Source of the DNA: Eremophila alpestris peregrina
Taxonomy: Eukaryota > Chordata > Aves > Passeriformes > Alaudidae
Assembly: GCA_009792885.1 (NCBI GenBank)
Contig: WMCF01000016.1
Span: 12,460,254 to 12,524,253, forward strand
Length of the DNA stretch: 64,000 nucleotides
Direction of reading: 5' to 3'
Shown piece by piece: positions 32,895 through 44,700 of the stretch; within the stretch, counting starts at the first letter, position 1; every line of letters begins with the position of its first letter. The position numbers were made by a program, and so were the translations under genes. The notes under the pieces were generated by a model. That model saw nothing but the letters and a program-made list of their open reading frames with translations. It did not search any database and was not told the origin of the DNA.

Positions 32895-33570
32895 ACATCT
32901 AAATTAAAGGGGCAGTTCATCCCTTATTTTCTTTTTCAGATCTCTTCAGGTGTTTAGATCGATTCTAAAGCTTTTGATGGGTTTTTATTTTTAATTATTA
33001 TTTTTTTAAGAACTTTTAACATTCAAAAGTTTTAAGGATAATCACAAAGAGGTAAGCCTCTTCCCAATTTCAGGACTTCCTTGGGTGGTTGGTAGAGGCA
33101 GCACCCTGCACTTGAATTGATACCAGTCTGGAGATCACTTCTATTCCACTCTCACATTAAGGGCATTATTCATTATTGCTGAAAGGAGACACCTTCCAAC
33201 TCCAAAATGTGCTGCATTCGGCCCTTGCTTTTCAGTTTTTGAGCAGAGAATTGTTATTTGTCAAACAGTATGTGTTCCCCCCATGCTGTGTACTTACACA
33301 GGATTTCATCTTTGGTTCAGATGCCACTTTCCAACTCAGTCCCATCCTACAAGAAGATGGTTTTGCAGATACCATGCGAGGAAAACCTTTCACTTTAGCC
33401 TAGTTGTACTAAAGCCTTGACTTTTCACAAGCCTTTAAGCTGTATCATTAAATTCATCTTGATCATTTATCAGCTTCTTAATGGCGCTTTATTGCTCTTA
33501 ATTTATTGTACAAGGACATATTTACCCCTCATCTTCAGATGTTTGCAAAGAATATCTTTAAAGTAAGAGA

Positions 33571-33580
33571 AATAAATAAA
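33571..33580 (+). terminator. Intermediate poly(A) signal candidate (tandem AATAAA)
   Basis: Two overlapping AATAAA hexamers, followed within 40 bp by TGTCACTTTGGTTTTTATTG, a GT/T-rich stretch. Confidence 0.4.
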
Positions 33581-33803
33581 GCACTAATTCATTGAATATG
33601 TCACTTTGGTTTTTATTGTACAAAAACCATGATCTTTTTTTTTCATTTGCTGAATCACCTCATGTTCCTTTTTAGTGACTTCTGTCTGAGCAGATTTGAA
33701 TCTTATGATCCTAGCTATTAAAACCCTATTTAATGTAAAATATTTTACTTGTCATTCAGATATGTAAATCTTCTATGTCCTTTCCTCTGTTCTGTACATT
33801 TAA

Positions 33804-33811
33804 TGTACATA
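33804..33811 (+). promoter_or_regulatory. Pumilio-type element in WNT5A 3' UTR, inside a small palindrome
   Basis: Exact TGTACATA. It overlaps an inverted repeat (33,793-33,809, 8-bp arms with one central T), so it may be presented in or hidden by a hairpin. Confidence 0.4.
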
Positions 33812-33890
33812 TTTCTGTCTTGCGTGATTTGTATATTTCACTGGTTAAAAAAAAGAAAGGATTATGCCATAATTGAAGATAGACTATAAA

Positions 33891-33896
33891 AATAAA
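33891..33896 (+). terminator. WNT5A: Distal poly(A) signal of WNT5A
   Basis: AATAAA followed by TTGGTTGTATATTGGGAAG, a G/T-rich downstream region. It is the last strong signal before the sequence loses UTR character, so it is the likely main 3' end. Confidence 0.6.
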
Positions 33897-34634
33897 ACTT
33901 TGGTTGTATATTGGGAAGTGGTTTTAATTATCTTTCAGAGGAGGGTTTGTTAAGACAATGAGCAGAGTTGATTTTTAAATACATGGTAAAGCAGGGAAGA
34001 CAGAGTACGTTTTGAAGTTTTATTTCAGTATTAAGAAGACTTACAGATATAACTACTTAAGTAGAAGGGGAAAAACCCCAAAACCAAACAACACACCAAA
34101 AAACCCCTCAGAAACCCCTGTGATTCTGAGCTAGGAAGCATTTTAGAGATGAGTAACTACTAAATTGCCAGTGGACAGGGTCCTGGGTTGTTACTTGTGT
34201 GCTTACGGCTTCCGGGGCTGCTTTCAGGGATTTTGGGGCAGCTGCCCTCAGCAATGGCAGCGAGGGCAGCAGGATCCTGGTGTGAGCAGAGGTTTCCAGC
34301 AGGAAAAGCCCTTGGTGCTGGGTTTGTGTGCTCTGGCCAAGTGGGGATGGTTCCCACATCGCTCCCACCACACTGGGTGGAGCTGCAAGGTGGAAGCTCA
34401 CCAGAAACTGAGTAATGAAGGGAAGAATCCTTAACAAAAACCAGGAAGGCAAAGTGCAATGAAGGCTGAATGAAGTATTTGTAACAAGGAGGTAAAGCAG
34501 AAAACAAAAATTAATATAAACAACAAGCTTTCTGTTTTGAGATTGAGTTTTCTTTGAACTGATTTCTTAAGTCGTGAAATTTTTTGCTATGGGTAATTTG
34601 ATGAATTAGTGGCCTTTCTTTACCTCTCTTCTCC

Positions 34635-34639
34635 TTTTT

Positions 34640-34683
<44 letters not shown>

Positions 34684-34688
34684 TTTTT

Positions 34689-34754
<66 letters not shown>

Positions 34755-34758
34755 CAAN

Positions 34759-34826
<68 letters not shown>
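34635..34826. repeat. Very long poly(T) tract with a single N and duplicated flank
   Basis: About 190 bp of nearly pure T carries one N at 34,758. The heptamer TGCTCAA occurs both directly before the N (34,751-34,757) and at the end of the tract (34,826-34,832), after which unique sequence begins. This pattern suggests a failed gap closure that duplicated the tract edge. Confidence 0.9.
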
Positions 34827-34829
<3 letters not shown>

Positions 34830-37122
34830 CAAGGATAACCTCCTAACATATCGAAACTCCTTCTGGCTGCCAAGAATGTATTATCCCACAAACCAGTAGA
34901 CCAACATCATGTGTTTAAAATAGCGATTCTGGGCAAATGCAACGTTCTGTGGTCCTATTACTGACATCTGGTTCAGTTTTCCTCCACTTGTATATTGACC
35001 AGTATTCTTTATTGCAAAAACACAGCCCCTATTTAGGAAAGTCAGCATTTTTTTCGGACTGGATTGTATTCAAGCTCTTCCCAATAACAGAAAAATTACC
35101 AAAAAACTTCTTTATTGCCAGCAGTAAATAATCTGTATTCAAAATAGTCATTATGGGCTCAGATACAAGAGAGTTGTTTTTAATTTGCACCAAAGTTTAT
35201 CTGTTTAATTTTGTTAAAAATGCTGTTTCGGAATCTTGGGTTTTTAGTGATAACTTCAAATGTTTGTGTTTGGTTATGACTTTGCCAATACTGAGATCCA
35301 CTCTGCTTTTGCAAAGTACCGAAGCCCTCAGGTGTTATGAGGAAGAGACTTGAAGAAGAGAATGGCAGCTTCAAGTCAAGCACTGCATGCAGGATGCAAG
35401 CTAAAATCCTTCCTTTCTGAGGGATTTGTTGGAGAGAATGATCTTAGAAAGCTGGTATAAAACTTGCAGGAATTGGTACTGAAGCTGACAGAAGGCTGCT
35501 TTCCTTTGGATAAGTGGGGAATAATGTCTAAATCATTAGGATATTTGTTGTAAAAGCTTGGTGTTGGTGAATCAGAGAAAATCTAGTATTTTTCTTTTGG
35601 ACTATATGCTAGAGGAAACAGAACAAGGAAAAATGAAGCTCTCTTAAAAATATAGGTAAGTGCATTAATATAAAGCTTATGTATGTACTTGCTGACTGTG
35701 GTAGTCTTAAAACTGTTTATCTATTATTGAAGTCAGTCTGGAAGGCAGGCCAGATCTGTTCTTTTGCTTTTCAAATTGTGCTTAAAATCCTCAATGGGAA
35801 AAAAAAAAAAAGAAAAAAAAAAGAAAGAAAAATCTTTCTTCCCTACTCCAGACTCTGGTATGTCTGTTTATGTTGCAGTGGGATAAAGGATCCACGAAGG
35901 AGCGCAGTGAGAGGTTTGTACATGAAATGTTGTTTTCTTTAAAGGTGTGATTAAAAAATCCAATCTGTCTCATGCTCTGCTCTTATACGAGATTGCGTGT
36001 GTGCATTTGTGTATACTCTGCTGGTATTTTCCAATTGTGTTGGCCAAATTCTGCTTTTAGTTATGGTTAGGCATCTCTCCTGACTCTGGTGGTGTCATAT
36101 GAGCCTGACATTTTTCGACCAGACGTGAAGGCCCCCCTGCTCAAAGAGAATGCATATGAAATATATCAGCCTTTCTTCTGCTGGCTGGTTGTTTAAACAT
36201 GGGTAACTGAATTATTGTGAAACAAATTCTGAGACTGCAGCTGCAAAAGCAGTAATACAGTATATTCGTAGTGATGTTTCTACGCCATACCTCCTAATTT
36301 CCCAGCTGATTTCCAGTGCAGACAGAAAGTCTAGAATGCATGTGGTATGTTCCTCATCATCTATTTTATAAATGTAAAATAATGATTTGTCAATTACGGT
36401 TTCTATTAGAGAGATAAAATGAGATATTTCGGGCTCCCCTGATTTGCTGACAGCCCCTTTACCTTTGTGTGGAGCACTGCTGGCTCAAGCAGCGTGAGGT
36501 GAAGCTGTTTTTGGGAGTGTCTCTGAGGGCCGGGCTGTGCCGTGTGGATACTGGTGCTCTGATTGCTTTTGTAGCCAGTGTTGGTTTACCTTGTGTTGTC
36601 TTTCCCAGCAGTCCTGCTTTCTCAAATGGTAATTGAACAGCAGCAGTCAAAATACTCTGCTGACTGAGAACCTCTGGCCACTCCATGGGCAGTTATTCAA
36701 ACACTTTCTGAACCGGTTTGACCCATTGCTGATTTATTCCAGATCCATTGCGAGGAATTTTAAAAATGCAAACTCCAGTGTAGAGTTCATAGCATGGCTC
36801 ACAGTTCTTTTTTGGTTTTGTTCTGTTTTCATAAAGCACTCCATACCAACCATCCATCTTTTTTATAGTTGGCTTTTTTTTCTTTTTTTTTTAAGTCCTT
36901 TTCTTGAACACCCTGAGCAAAGGATATGGTCCCCTCAATAAAAGGTGATAATTTCTGTGCCATTCCTCCAATGAATCCCAGACCTCAGTGACAGGTTCCA
37001 TGGCAAGAACCACTTCCAGAAACCACCCATCCCTCAGGGCTTCCTCCTGCTTCTCCCAGGCAGTTGTTAGCAGAGTGCAGCAGCTGCAGCTTGTCAGTCT
37101 TAAAAGCATTGGCTGCTGCTTT

Positions 37123-37139
37123 CTGCTGCTGCTGCTGCT
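37123..37139. repeat. (CTG)n short repeat
   Basis: Five to six CTG units preceded by a shorter CTG run. Non-coding context. Confidence 0.85.
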
Positions 37140-38693
37140 TTCTACCTTTTTCTTTGACCACTCAAGCAAGCCTAGCTCCTGGAAGGTTTTCCTGTTGTTT
37201 TTTATACAGAAAATTGCAACTTCACACAGCTTTTCTCAGGTATGAGCTGGGATTTACTTTCCATGACTATTGATCTCAGAAGAGCTAATGCTTAGTAGGT
37301 AAATAGTGCTAGGGCTTCTCAAGTATCTCTTTGCTTTGTAAATCAGCAGCCTTGGAGGAGTGAAGGGTAATCCCTGAGCAAATTTGAACTGGCCATTACC
37401 TGGGGCAGGGAGGTTGAGGTCATTAATGCTATAAAATACTGTTCAGGTGTATTTTTGTGCTTTTCTTTGGGCAGAAGGATTCACAGCATGAAAAAGAGAG
37501 TTGTCACTCAGTGAGATATGAACTAATAGTTGAAGAAAATGTGGTAAAGACCAATTTATGGTGTGCAAATTCACTGACTTTGTTAGCAATCTCCATTAGT
37601 GTTGATTGCCATTCAGAAAAATTGAGAATATGTGTGTTTCTGCATATATGTTTTCTGGGTCAAAGTAATCCCTTGATATTTTCCTCTTGCACAGTACATT
37701 TGTGGGTAAAGGACCTGTAAGTAAATCAAGTTTGAGGACTTAACAAGAAATAAACCATCACCTAAGAAACAGCTCCAAAAAAAGCAGTATGGAGAAAAAA
37801 TAGCAGTGCAAGATGCAGCAAACAAATGTTTTGTTTTAAGAGTTAGTGTTGTTGTAGCTGTCAAGCAGGCAAATGGTTGCTAGTGTCAAGGGCAGTGTAT
37901 TCATTTTAAGCCACAGTGCCAGTTGATTTATATATCTGTACAAGTAGGCAAAATCCAGTGACAGGAGTCTGGGACCAATTCCTTGGTAGTTATATGCATT
38001 ATATGGAATGCTCGTTCCTTGTGACCTCTGGCAATCCTCAGTAAGCATGATGACATGCTTGTACTTGCAAGTAGGTGATAAGATTTTCTAAAATGTTTGT
38101 AAAAGTGTGACAATTTACATTGAATTATATATATATGGGTTTTAAATTTTTGGGGTTTTTTGCTACAACCTTCTAACATAGATGGGGATCCAAATAGCTG
38201 GTAAAATACTGGGTGAGGGTGCAATGTCTTGGCATAAGCAGCAGCTGTACAGAGCCTAGGGAATGGGAGGTGGAAGTTTATTCCTCCTGATTTTGTCTCT
38301 TGTAAAGAGCCAGTGTTGATCCTGCATTGCAGATGCTCTGGGAAGGAATGACAGTAGGACTTCATGAATGGAGGACATAATTCATTCATAGTAAGCACAA
38401 GGTCTGATGTACTTGTGTTGCCTTTGCCATGTCATTTGCATGCAATATACATTTCTATATGAGCAAGTCAAAGTCTAAGATCTTCGCTCAAACGTAAGGA
38501 CTTTATTACAGCAGATTAAAAGCAGAATGAGCTCCAATGAAGCCAGATGTAATAGGAAATGAATATGTCCCTTGTTCTTACATTCTAGTGGATTTTGTTG
38601 TTACCTTGTTAGGATTCAAACCTTGTCTTCAGGTTTTGGCTGACTGAAATGATAGATAAGTCATTGTGCAAGATTTTATGGATAATACATCAC

Positions 38694-38721
38694 TTTTTTT
38701 TTTTTTTTTTTTTTTTTATTA

Positions 38722-38751
<30 letters not shown>
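38694..38751. repeat. Poly(T) tract
   Basis: Two T runs of more than 20 bp each, separated by ATTATTC. No retroposon body recognised on either side. Confidence 0.9.
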
Positions 38752-38755
<4 letters not shown>

Positions 38756-41700
38756 GGGATGATAGATGCCTTTCCTGGAGGGCATTTTTATCATAGAATC
38801 TGCTTTAATTTGTAATATATTTTCTGATCCTCCCAGTGGTTAGAGAATATGTGGAAACATCTATGCCTTATGTAGACTCTGTCATCTCTCATGTCTTGTT
38901 GTCCTTCTTGGTGGTGTATATTTTGAATACTTTAAGTTACTATGGCTTTAATTTCTTAAAGTCTGACTTTTGAAAGTAGAGATCTTGCCAGACCCCTGGC
39001 TTGTGGACCTTACTGCAGGAGTTCTGTTGCCAAGTTTAGAGGAACCACATAGAGTAAATAAGAGTGGCAAAATTTAAACATTTATGTGAGGAGCCAGCTT
39101 GACTGTACATTTTAAAAATCTAGGCAAGCAAGATTACAAAAAGATAGTTTTTCTTTTTCTCATGAAGAAGTGAAGACATCCTCCATGCCCAGGTGAACTT
39201 CTGGAAGGAATAAAAGGCCAGTGTCAAATGGTAGCCAACTCTTTCCCTCTACGTCATGATCCTAATGTACTTTTATTATACTTTGAGATCCTAAGGCTAT
39301 GTTGATCTGCTACATGATTATATAATGCTCCAGGACACCTGTGTAAATAGCAAACAGAGAGGCTTTTTATAGATACTAGATCTTAGATAAGTGACTCTAA
39401 GAAGTAATATAGGATCCCAGCTGTAACCCCTGCTATACATACCATGTATTTTTGGTTGGTTGTTTATTATAAGAAGTACAGAAGCTGTTCCTTGTAACAT
39501 AATTTTTCTAAGACTTGCATGTGTAAATATTAAATTTGCAAATATTAAATGGAGGAGCATTAGAGAAACCACTAAATGAATAACTTCACATTCCTCATTC
39601 TGATGCCGATTTCCTTAAATGTTGCTCCACTAACATTCAAATCTGTGAGCTGTTTCAGCCTCAGAGAGGAACTATGCAGTCCCTCTCGGGGTGTAGATCT
39701 CCACCAGCAATCTTTAATGGTACCAGATGTTTGCTGGAATCCTCCTCAGGGCGCTGGTGTTCTGGGTCAGGAGCTCGTGGTGTTAATCAAAGCACCCCGT
39801 CCATCAGTGCAGGCTCAGGACCTGGCCCTCCACCAGGACCATGATTGCCAGGGAGGTGATTCTGCTCTAGGAGTCCACAGGGAGAAAATCACTAGAAGCT
39901 CTCCTCTCTCAGCTCCATCCCATGGTAGGAATATCCTGGTGCAATTAACCTGGCTTGTGTTAATGAGAATAGACTAGGATCCGAGAGGGTGAGTTTTATT
40001 AATTTTTTTTTTAAACAAATAAACGATCTTGGGAGAAGAAAACTTGCTCCAGTGGTCCCTGCAGATATACTTCTGGTCTGCTGATGAATCACAGTCCTCA
40101 GATTCCTGAAAAAAGTGTCCCTAAAATCTACAGGAAAGAATATTGAATAGTTCCCCCTCTGTAGTTGCCTGGGATGGTAAGGAACTACAGCAGTGAGCAA
40201 ACTGTTGTTTACCAGTGTTTATAGAGGGAGGCTGTTTTATGTTATTACTTTTTAATTATTTACTAGGGCACCTATTAGGAATGAATCATGGTTTTCCTTC
40301 TGAAAATAGTGTGAGGAAAATTGAGGCAAGGATACAAAAATGTGGATGTGGCAATGCTGGCACAGCCCTGTTCCTATTTGCAGTGTTAGCAGAGGGCTCT
40401 GACCACAAAGCTGTAATTAATAGTTGGTGTGTGGCTTGCAGCCCACTGGCCCATGGCTTCCCAGGGTCTCCAGGGCTCCTTATCCAGCCATTCTTTGTAA
40501 CACAGTGAAAGGAAAATAAGTCACGTGGGACACACCAATCAACAAGAAAGTGCAAGGTAAATTCAGTGGCACTGAGGAAATTTCTGTTACAAATAAGCTG
40601 TGTGCAAAGTCTCTTAGATTCCAGCTGCTTTGAACTGTTGTGTGCATTTCTTGAACCATCCATAAGTAAAGAAGCTATGATCTCATTCTTACCCGGGCTG
40701 ACGCTGGTGATGATGTGCCTTTTACATTGGAGGGAAAAACAGGCAATAATATCAGAAGTGCTTAGTTAGGGTACAAAAACACATATGCAACGTGGCTTAC
40801 AGGACTTGAATTGCCAGACCCATCAACATATTAGAGTAAGCAACAATATGCCACAATTAATTAATCCAAGAAGATTTTTTAGCGATCGTGAATTTTTTCC
40901 CCAGTTCTCAGACCGATTTGTCTTGTTGGTGTTTATTAATTTAACATTTGATCTGAAAAAAAATTCCCCAAACTTCAAAGTTCAGCCTGTTCTTTAGGAG
41001 CAATCCAAAAATATGTTTCTTCAGGCCCCAGGCATTTCTGAAGTAGCTGAAGTTAAACAAAAAACATTTCTCTCAAACTCTGCAAATGTTGTAAAGGCTT
41101 TAAAGTGGCTCCTCACAGGGAGCCGGAGCAGAGAGGGAACCCCTGGGTTATTTTTGTTGCTGTGCAGTGGCACAGGGCTTCCTGGAGGAAAGCTCCAGAA
41201 TTATCACTTTTCTCTGTGTTTGTGTATGTTTTTCCTTCCTCTTTTCACCTCTGTCACTGAGCTCCTCTCTACCCTGTGCCTCGATCCCCTGTTGAGAACG
41301 TCTGGAGAAGGTAAGAGTTAGATCATCCTTCCAGCAAGGATAAACTGAATTCATGTCTGAATGGGAAGATGACTCACATCACATGTGATTTTTTCCTAAG
41401 CTCCATGTTGGAAGGGATAAAGAATGACTTTGTTTCCTTGAGGAACTATATCACCATGCTGGGGCCTGATATAAGTGTTTCCTTGGTGTGTTTCAATTTC
41501 ATAAACTGGGTTTTTGCTTTGCAGTGAAACAGCCTTGGGAAACCAGTCTGCATTTTGCTGGTTCCTTTTGCTGGTACAACAAAGTATCCCTGAGGTTATG
41601 AGTGCTGTTGAGAGCCCTTCACTGGAGTCATTTTGGTGTGGTCTTAATTCATTTTCCCAAGTAAAAACTGGTATTCACATAAGATGACAACATGGCTAAT

Positions 41701-44700
41701 CTGCCTTAAGAGCAGGCTCTGAACATACAGAGGCATTTCTAAGGGAATTGCTTCATTACTCTGAGGAGACCCAACCCATGCTAGTAATTCTGCATGCAGT
41801 TGGGTTAATATTGGTGTTTGCTTCAAGGTTTTCCATTTACATTTCTCTTCTGGAAATTTCTGCCCAGTGTGTCCCACCTTGTGAGAAGCCCTTTCAGCTC
41901 AGTTTTAAGTGAGCAAGAGCACTTTTCAGGACTTGGTTGTCATGAAATGTGCCTCGCAGTGGGGAGTCACATTAACTTCTCCCAGACAATTGCATTGTAT
42001 GTTAAAATATGTGCTGTAGCCCTTACATCATACGATAGCTACTTGTGCCACGTCACAGGCAGGAGTTTGACATATGTTGCAAAATAAAAGTTGCCAGTCA
42101 TGGACACTATTTTGGATGTTTTCATCTCCAGCAGTGCTGACATGATCTCTACCAGCAGATCCTCTCCTGCTGAGAGCATAACACAAACACCGCCAACACC
42201 CTGATTCCAGATGTGCTACGTGGCATGGAACCAGGGACAAATGATGCTGTTTCCATCTTGTATGGCCATGGACAGCAAAGAGGGCACCTTGGTGTCCCAA
42301 AACACACTGTTAAACTTCTTGTCTCAGTGGCATTAAGAGATGGGTTTTGTTTTCTGTCACTAGGCACCTGCTTTGTGCCAGATGTGGCCTTACTGGGCCC
42401 TGTGGTGTGACCTGTACTGTGCCTCTCATGCCTCAGGAACACCCTCCACAGCCCCTAAACTGTGTGATCAGTGCCTTTGGTCTGTGTAAGCTGCTGCCTT
42501 GGTCCTGTAGGATGTGAAACACCATGCCTTAGCTGTAAAGCTGTCTTAAAAATCAGCCATTCTGTGCAGGAAAATAATTTTGGTCCTTGGAAAGCAGTGA
42601 ACAAAGTGGCATATCCTGAGTGCTGTTTACCAGTGCACTCTTGAGCTCTGTCTTTTTTATGTCTTTTTAAGTCTATGTCTTGAAATGCTGACCATGCTGG
42701 GTTAGTGTGGCCACAGCCCTTGAGCTGAGCTCTCAGTGAAATATCAGCAAATCTAATGGAGGCTGTAGTAGTGGCTGCAGGTTGGGGCATTCAGCCTCTT
42801 TTTTCATAACAAAATCTCTGCTGTGGTGTTAATACCTTTGTCCCATACTCCCAAGAGAAGTAAATGAGCTTTATTTGGATTTTCTATGGGAGAAACAGCA
42901 GTGCTGTTTCACTTTCTGGCATTTGAATTGACTTTTCAGAGCTTATTTGACTGCCTGCTGCTTTTGAGTGAGGCAGGAGAGCCAATAGGGTTTTGTATGG
43001 TGAATATTTTGCAGTAGTAAGATACAGGTAATTAGAAGGGAAAATATTTAAAATAGCTGTATGTCTTAATGTCACTTCAGGCTGGCATTTGTGCATGCAG
43101 CCTCTCTTTTCTTTTCCTTAGTCATTAATCATTATAAGTGGATATATGTCAGAATTTATAGTTAGATTCAGCTCTTACTGTGTTTCTCATTTCTTGGTAA
43201 GTTTTGTGTTCTGGAGCTCTATGAAAAAAAAAATCAATCTGCTTTGTGTTTTGTTCTCATGGTGTAACAAAGTGACTTGTGGCAATAGATAATTGAATTT
43301 CCAGTCTGTTTTTCTCTGGGACACTGAAATGATACATTGGATAATGCATTAATAATGATGCTTTATCTGCCATGGATGCCAGTGTGAAAAAAATGGACAA
43401 GGCTTCACATCTGAAAATCTTTGATAATGTGACTATGAACCAGTTATACATTGGATCTCCTTTGGGCACAGCAAAAGAAACTGCAAAAAGTAAAACATAA
43501 TAGAACAAAATAAATTAGAACAAGCCAAGAAGGTTACAGGTTATGAGTAGCTTAATCAGGAAATCACACTGTGCAAGCTTTTTTCCCTTTTCCCACTGTT
43601 GGCACCAAAGGAGAAGAACACTCTTTCTCAGGGAGAGAAATTTGCTGTCATTGGGCAAATAATCTTCTGAAAAAGCCCAGGGGACATCACCTCTCAAACT
43701 TTCTTTTCTTGGTTATTTCATTTTGAAAAAATTGTAATCATGGTATGAAGCTGATGAAAGCTGGAGTGCAGCTGGGGAGGTTTGAACCCTTAGTGGGCAC
43801 TTGCTCCCAGGTTGTGTTCCCTGGGTTGCTCACCATGTGCATTGTGTCCTAAAGCCAACCCAAGCCCTCATCACACATGAATGTTCTGGCACCAAGGGCA
43901 GAGAGATGAGGGAATCCACAAGATTGTTAAGACATGGCTTTGTAGCTAAAGTGAAATCTTGCCAGTTGTCTGGAAAAAATGTCACAGTGGGTAGGCTGTA
44001 AGTGCAACTGTATTTTTACCTACTTCTCAGATTTTTTTTAGAAATGTGATTTCAGAACAAATTATTTACTAGAACTCAAGCTGACTTCATGGCCATGTCT
44101 TCTTTTCTTTCTCTCTGCGTGGTATTCCATCCATGGTTTACTGAGTGGTGCAATTTTGATTTTTCTCTTCATCACAAGTCTAGCGGGTGAATGGTGATAA
44201 GTTTGTAGCTTGGAGAGATTTTCTTGGCAGTTTCAGTCTATATTTCTGACAGGAAATCATTTTCCCCCTTGAGTTATGATTGCTGGGTTACATGAGTACA
44301 GTCTAACCACCACTCAACTGCTGTTTGTCTGCTGTCTTTCTGGTCTTAGAGAAGGCCAAACTGCCCCAATGCGAAACATAAAATTAGATGAATGCTGCAG
44401 GAAGGGAATAACAACATCATCTTCTGTGATCTTCTGCGATTTTATTTTACCACTTCTTATCTGAAAAGCATCTTCAATTCCTCTTGGAGTCAAGAATTAA
44501 ATTTGTTTAGAGAGAGTTCTTCCCATATATGGAAAACAAATGGAACTGGCTCCATTTGTGTGAGGTTTTTTTGTTTTTTGTTTTTTTTTTTTTAGTGGAA
44601 GATCACTGTGTTCTGCTACAGATGTTTGCAAATGAGCAAACTAGAGTAATATGTGGACCTCATCTTAGATCTACAGGAATCTGCCCCGTAATGTGGCCTG

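Larger units (their letters stand above)
31515..33918 (+). other. WNT5A: WNT5A 3' UTR (right end inferred)
   Basis: It follows the stop codon and has low GC and no ORFs of note. It contains several AATAAA signals, Pumilio-type motifs and a TTATTTATAG AU-rich element just after the stop (about 31,600). The probable distal end is just after AATAAA at 33,891-33,896, giving about 2.4 kb. It is interrupted by a sequence gap. Confidence 0.75.

Noticed and set aside
34609..34899. Poly-Phe frame through the T tract
   Set aside because: Translation of a homopolymer that is itself partly an assembly artefact.
38785..38800. ATCATAGAATC resembling the end of a CR1 element
   Set aside because: Only about 11 bp match with no adjoining CR1 sequence.
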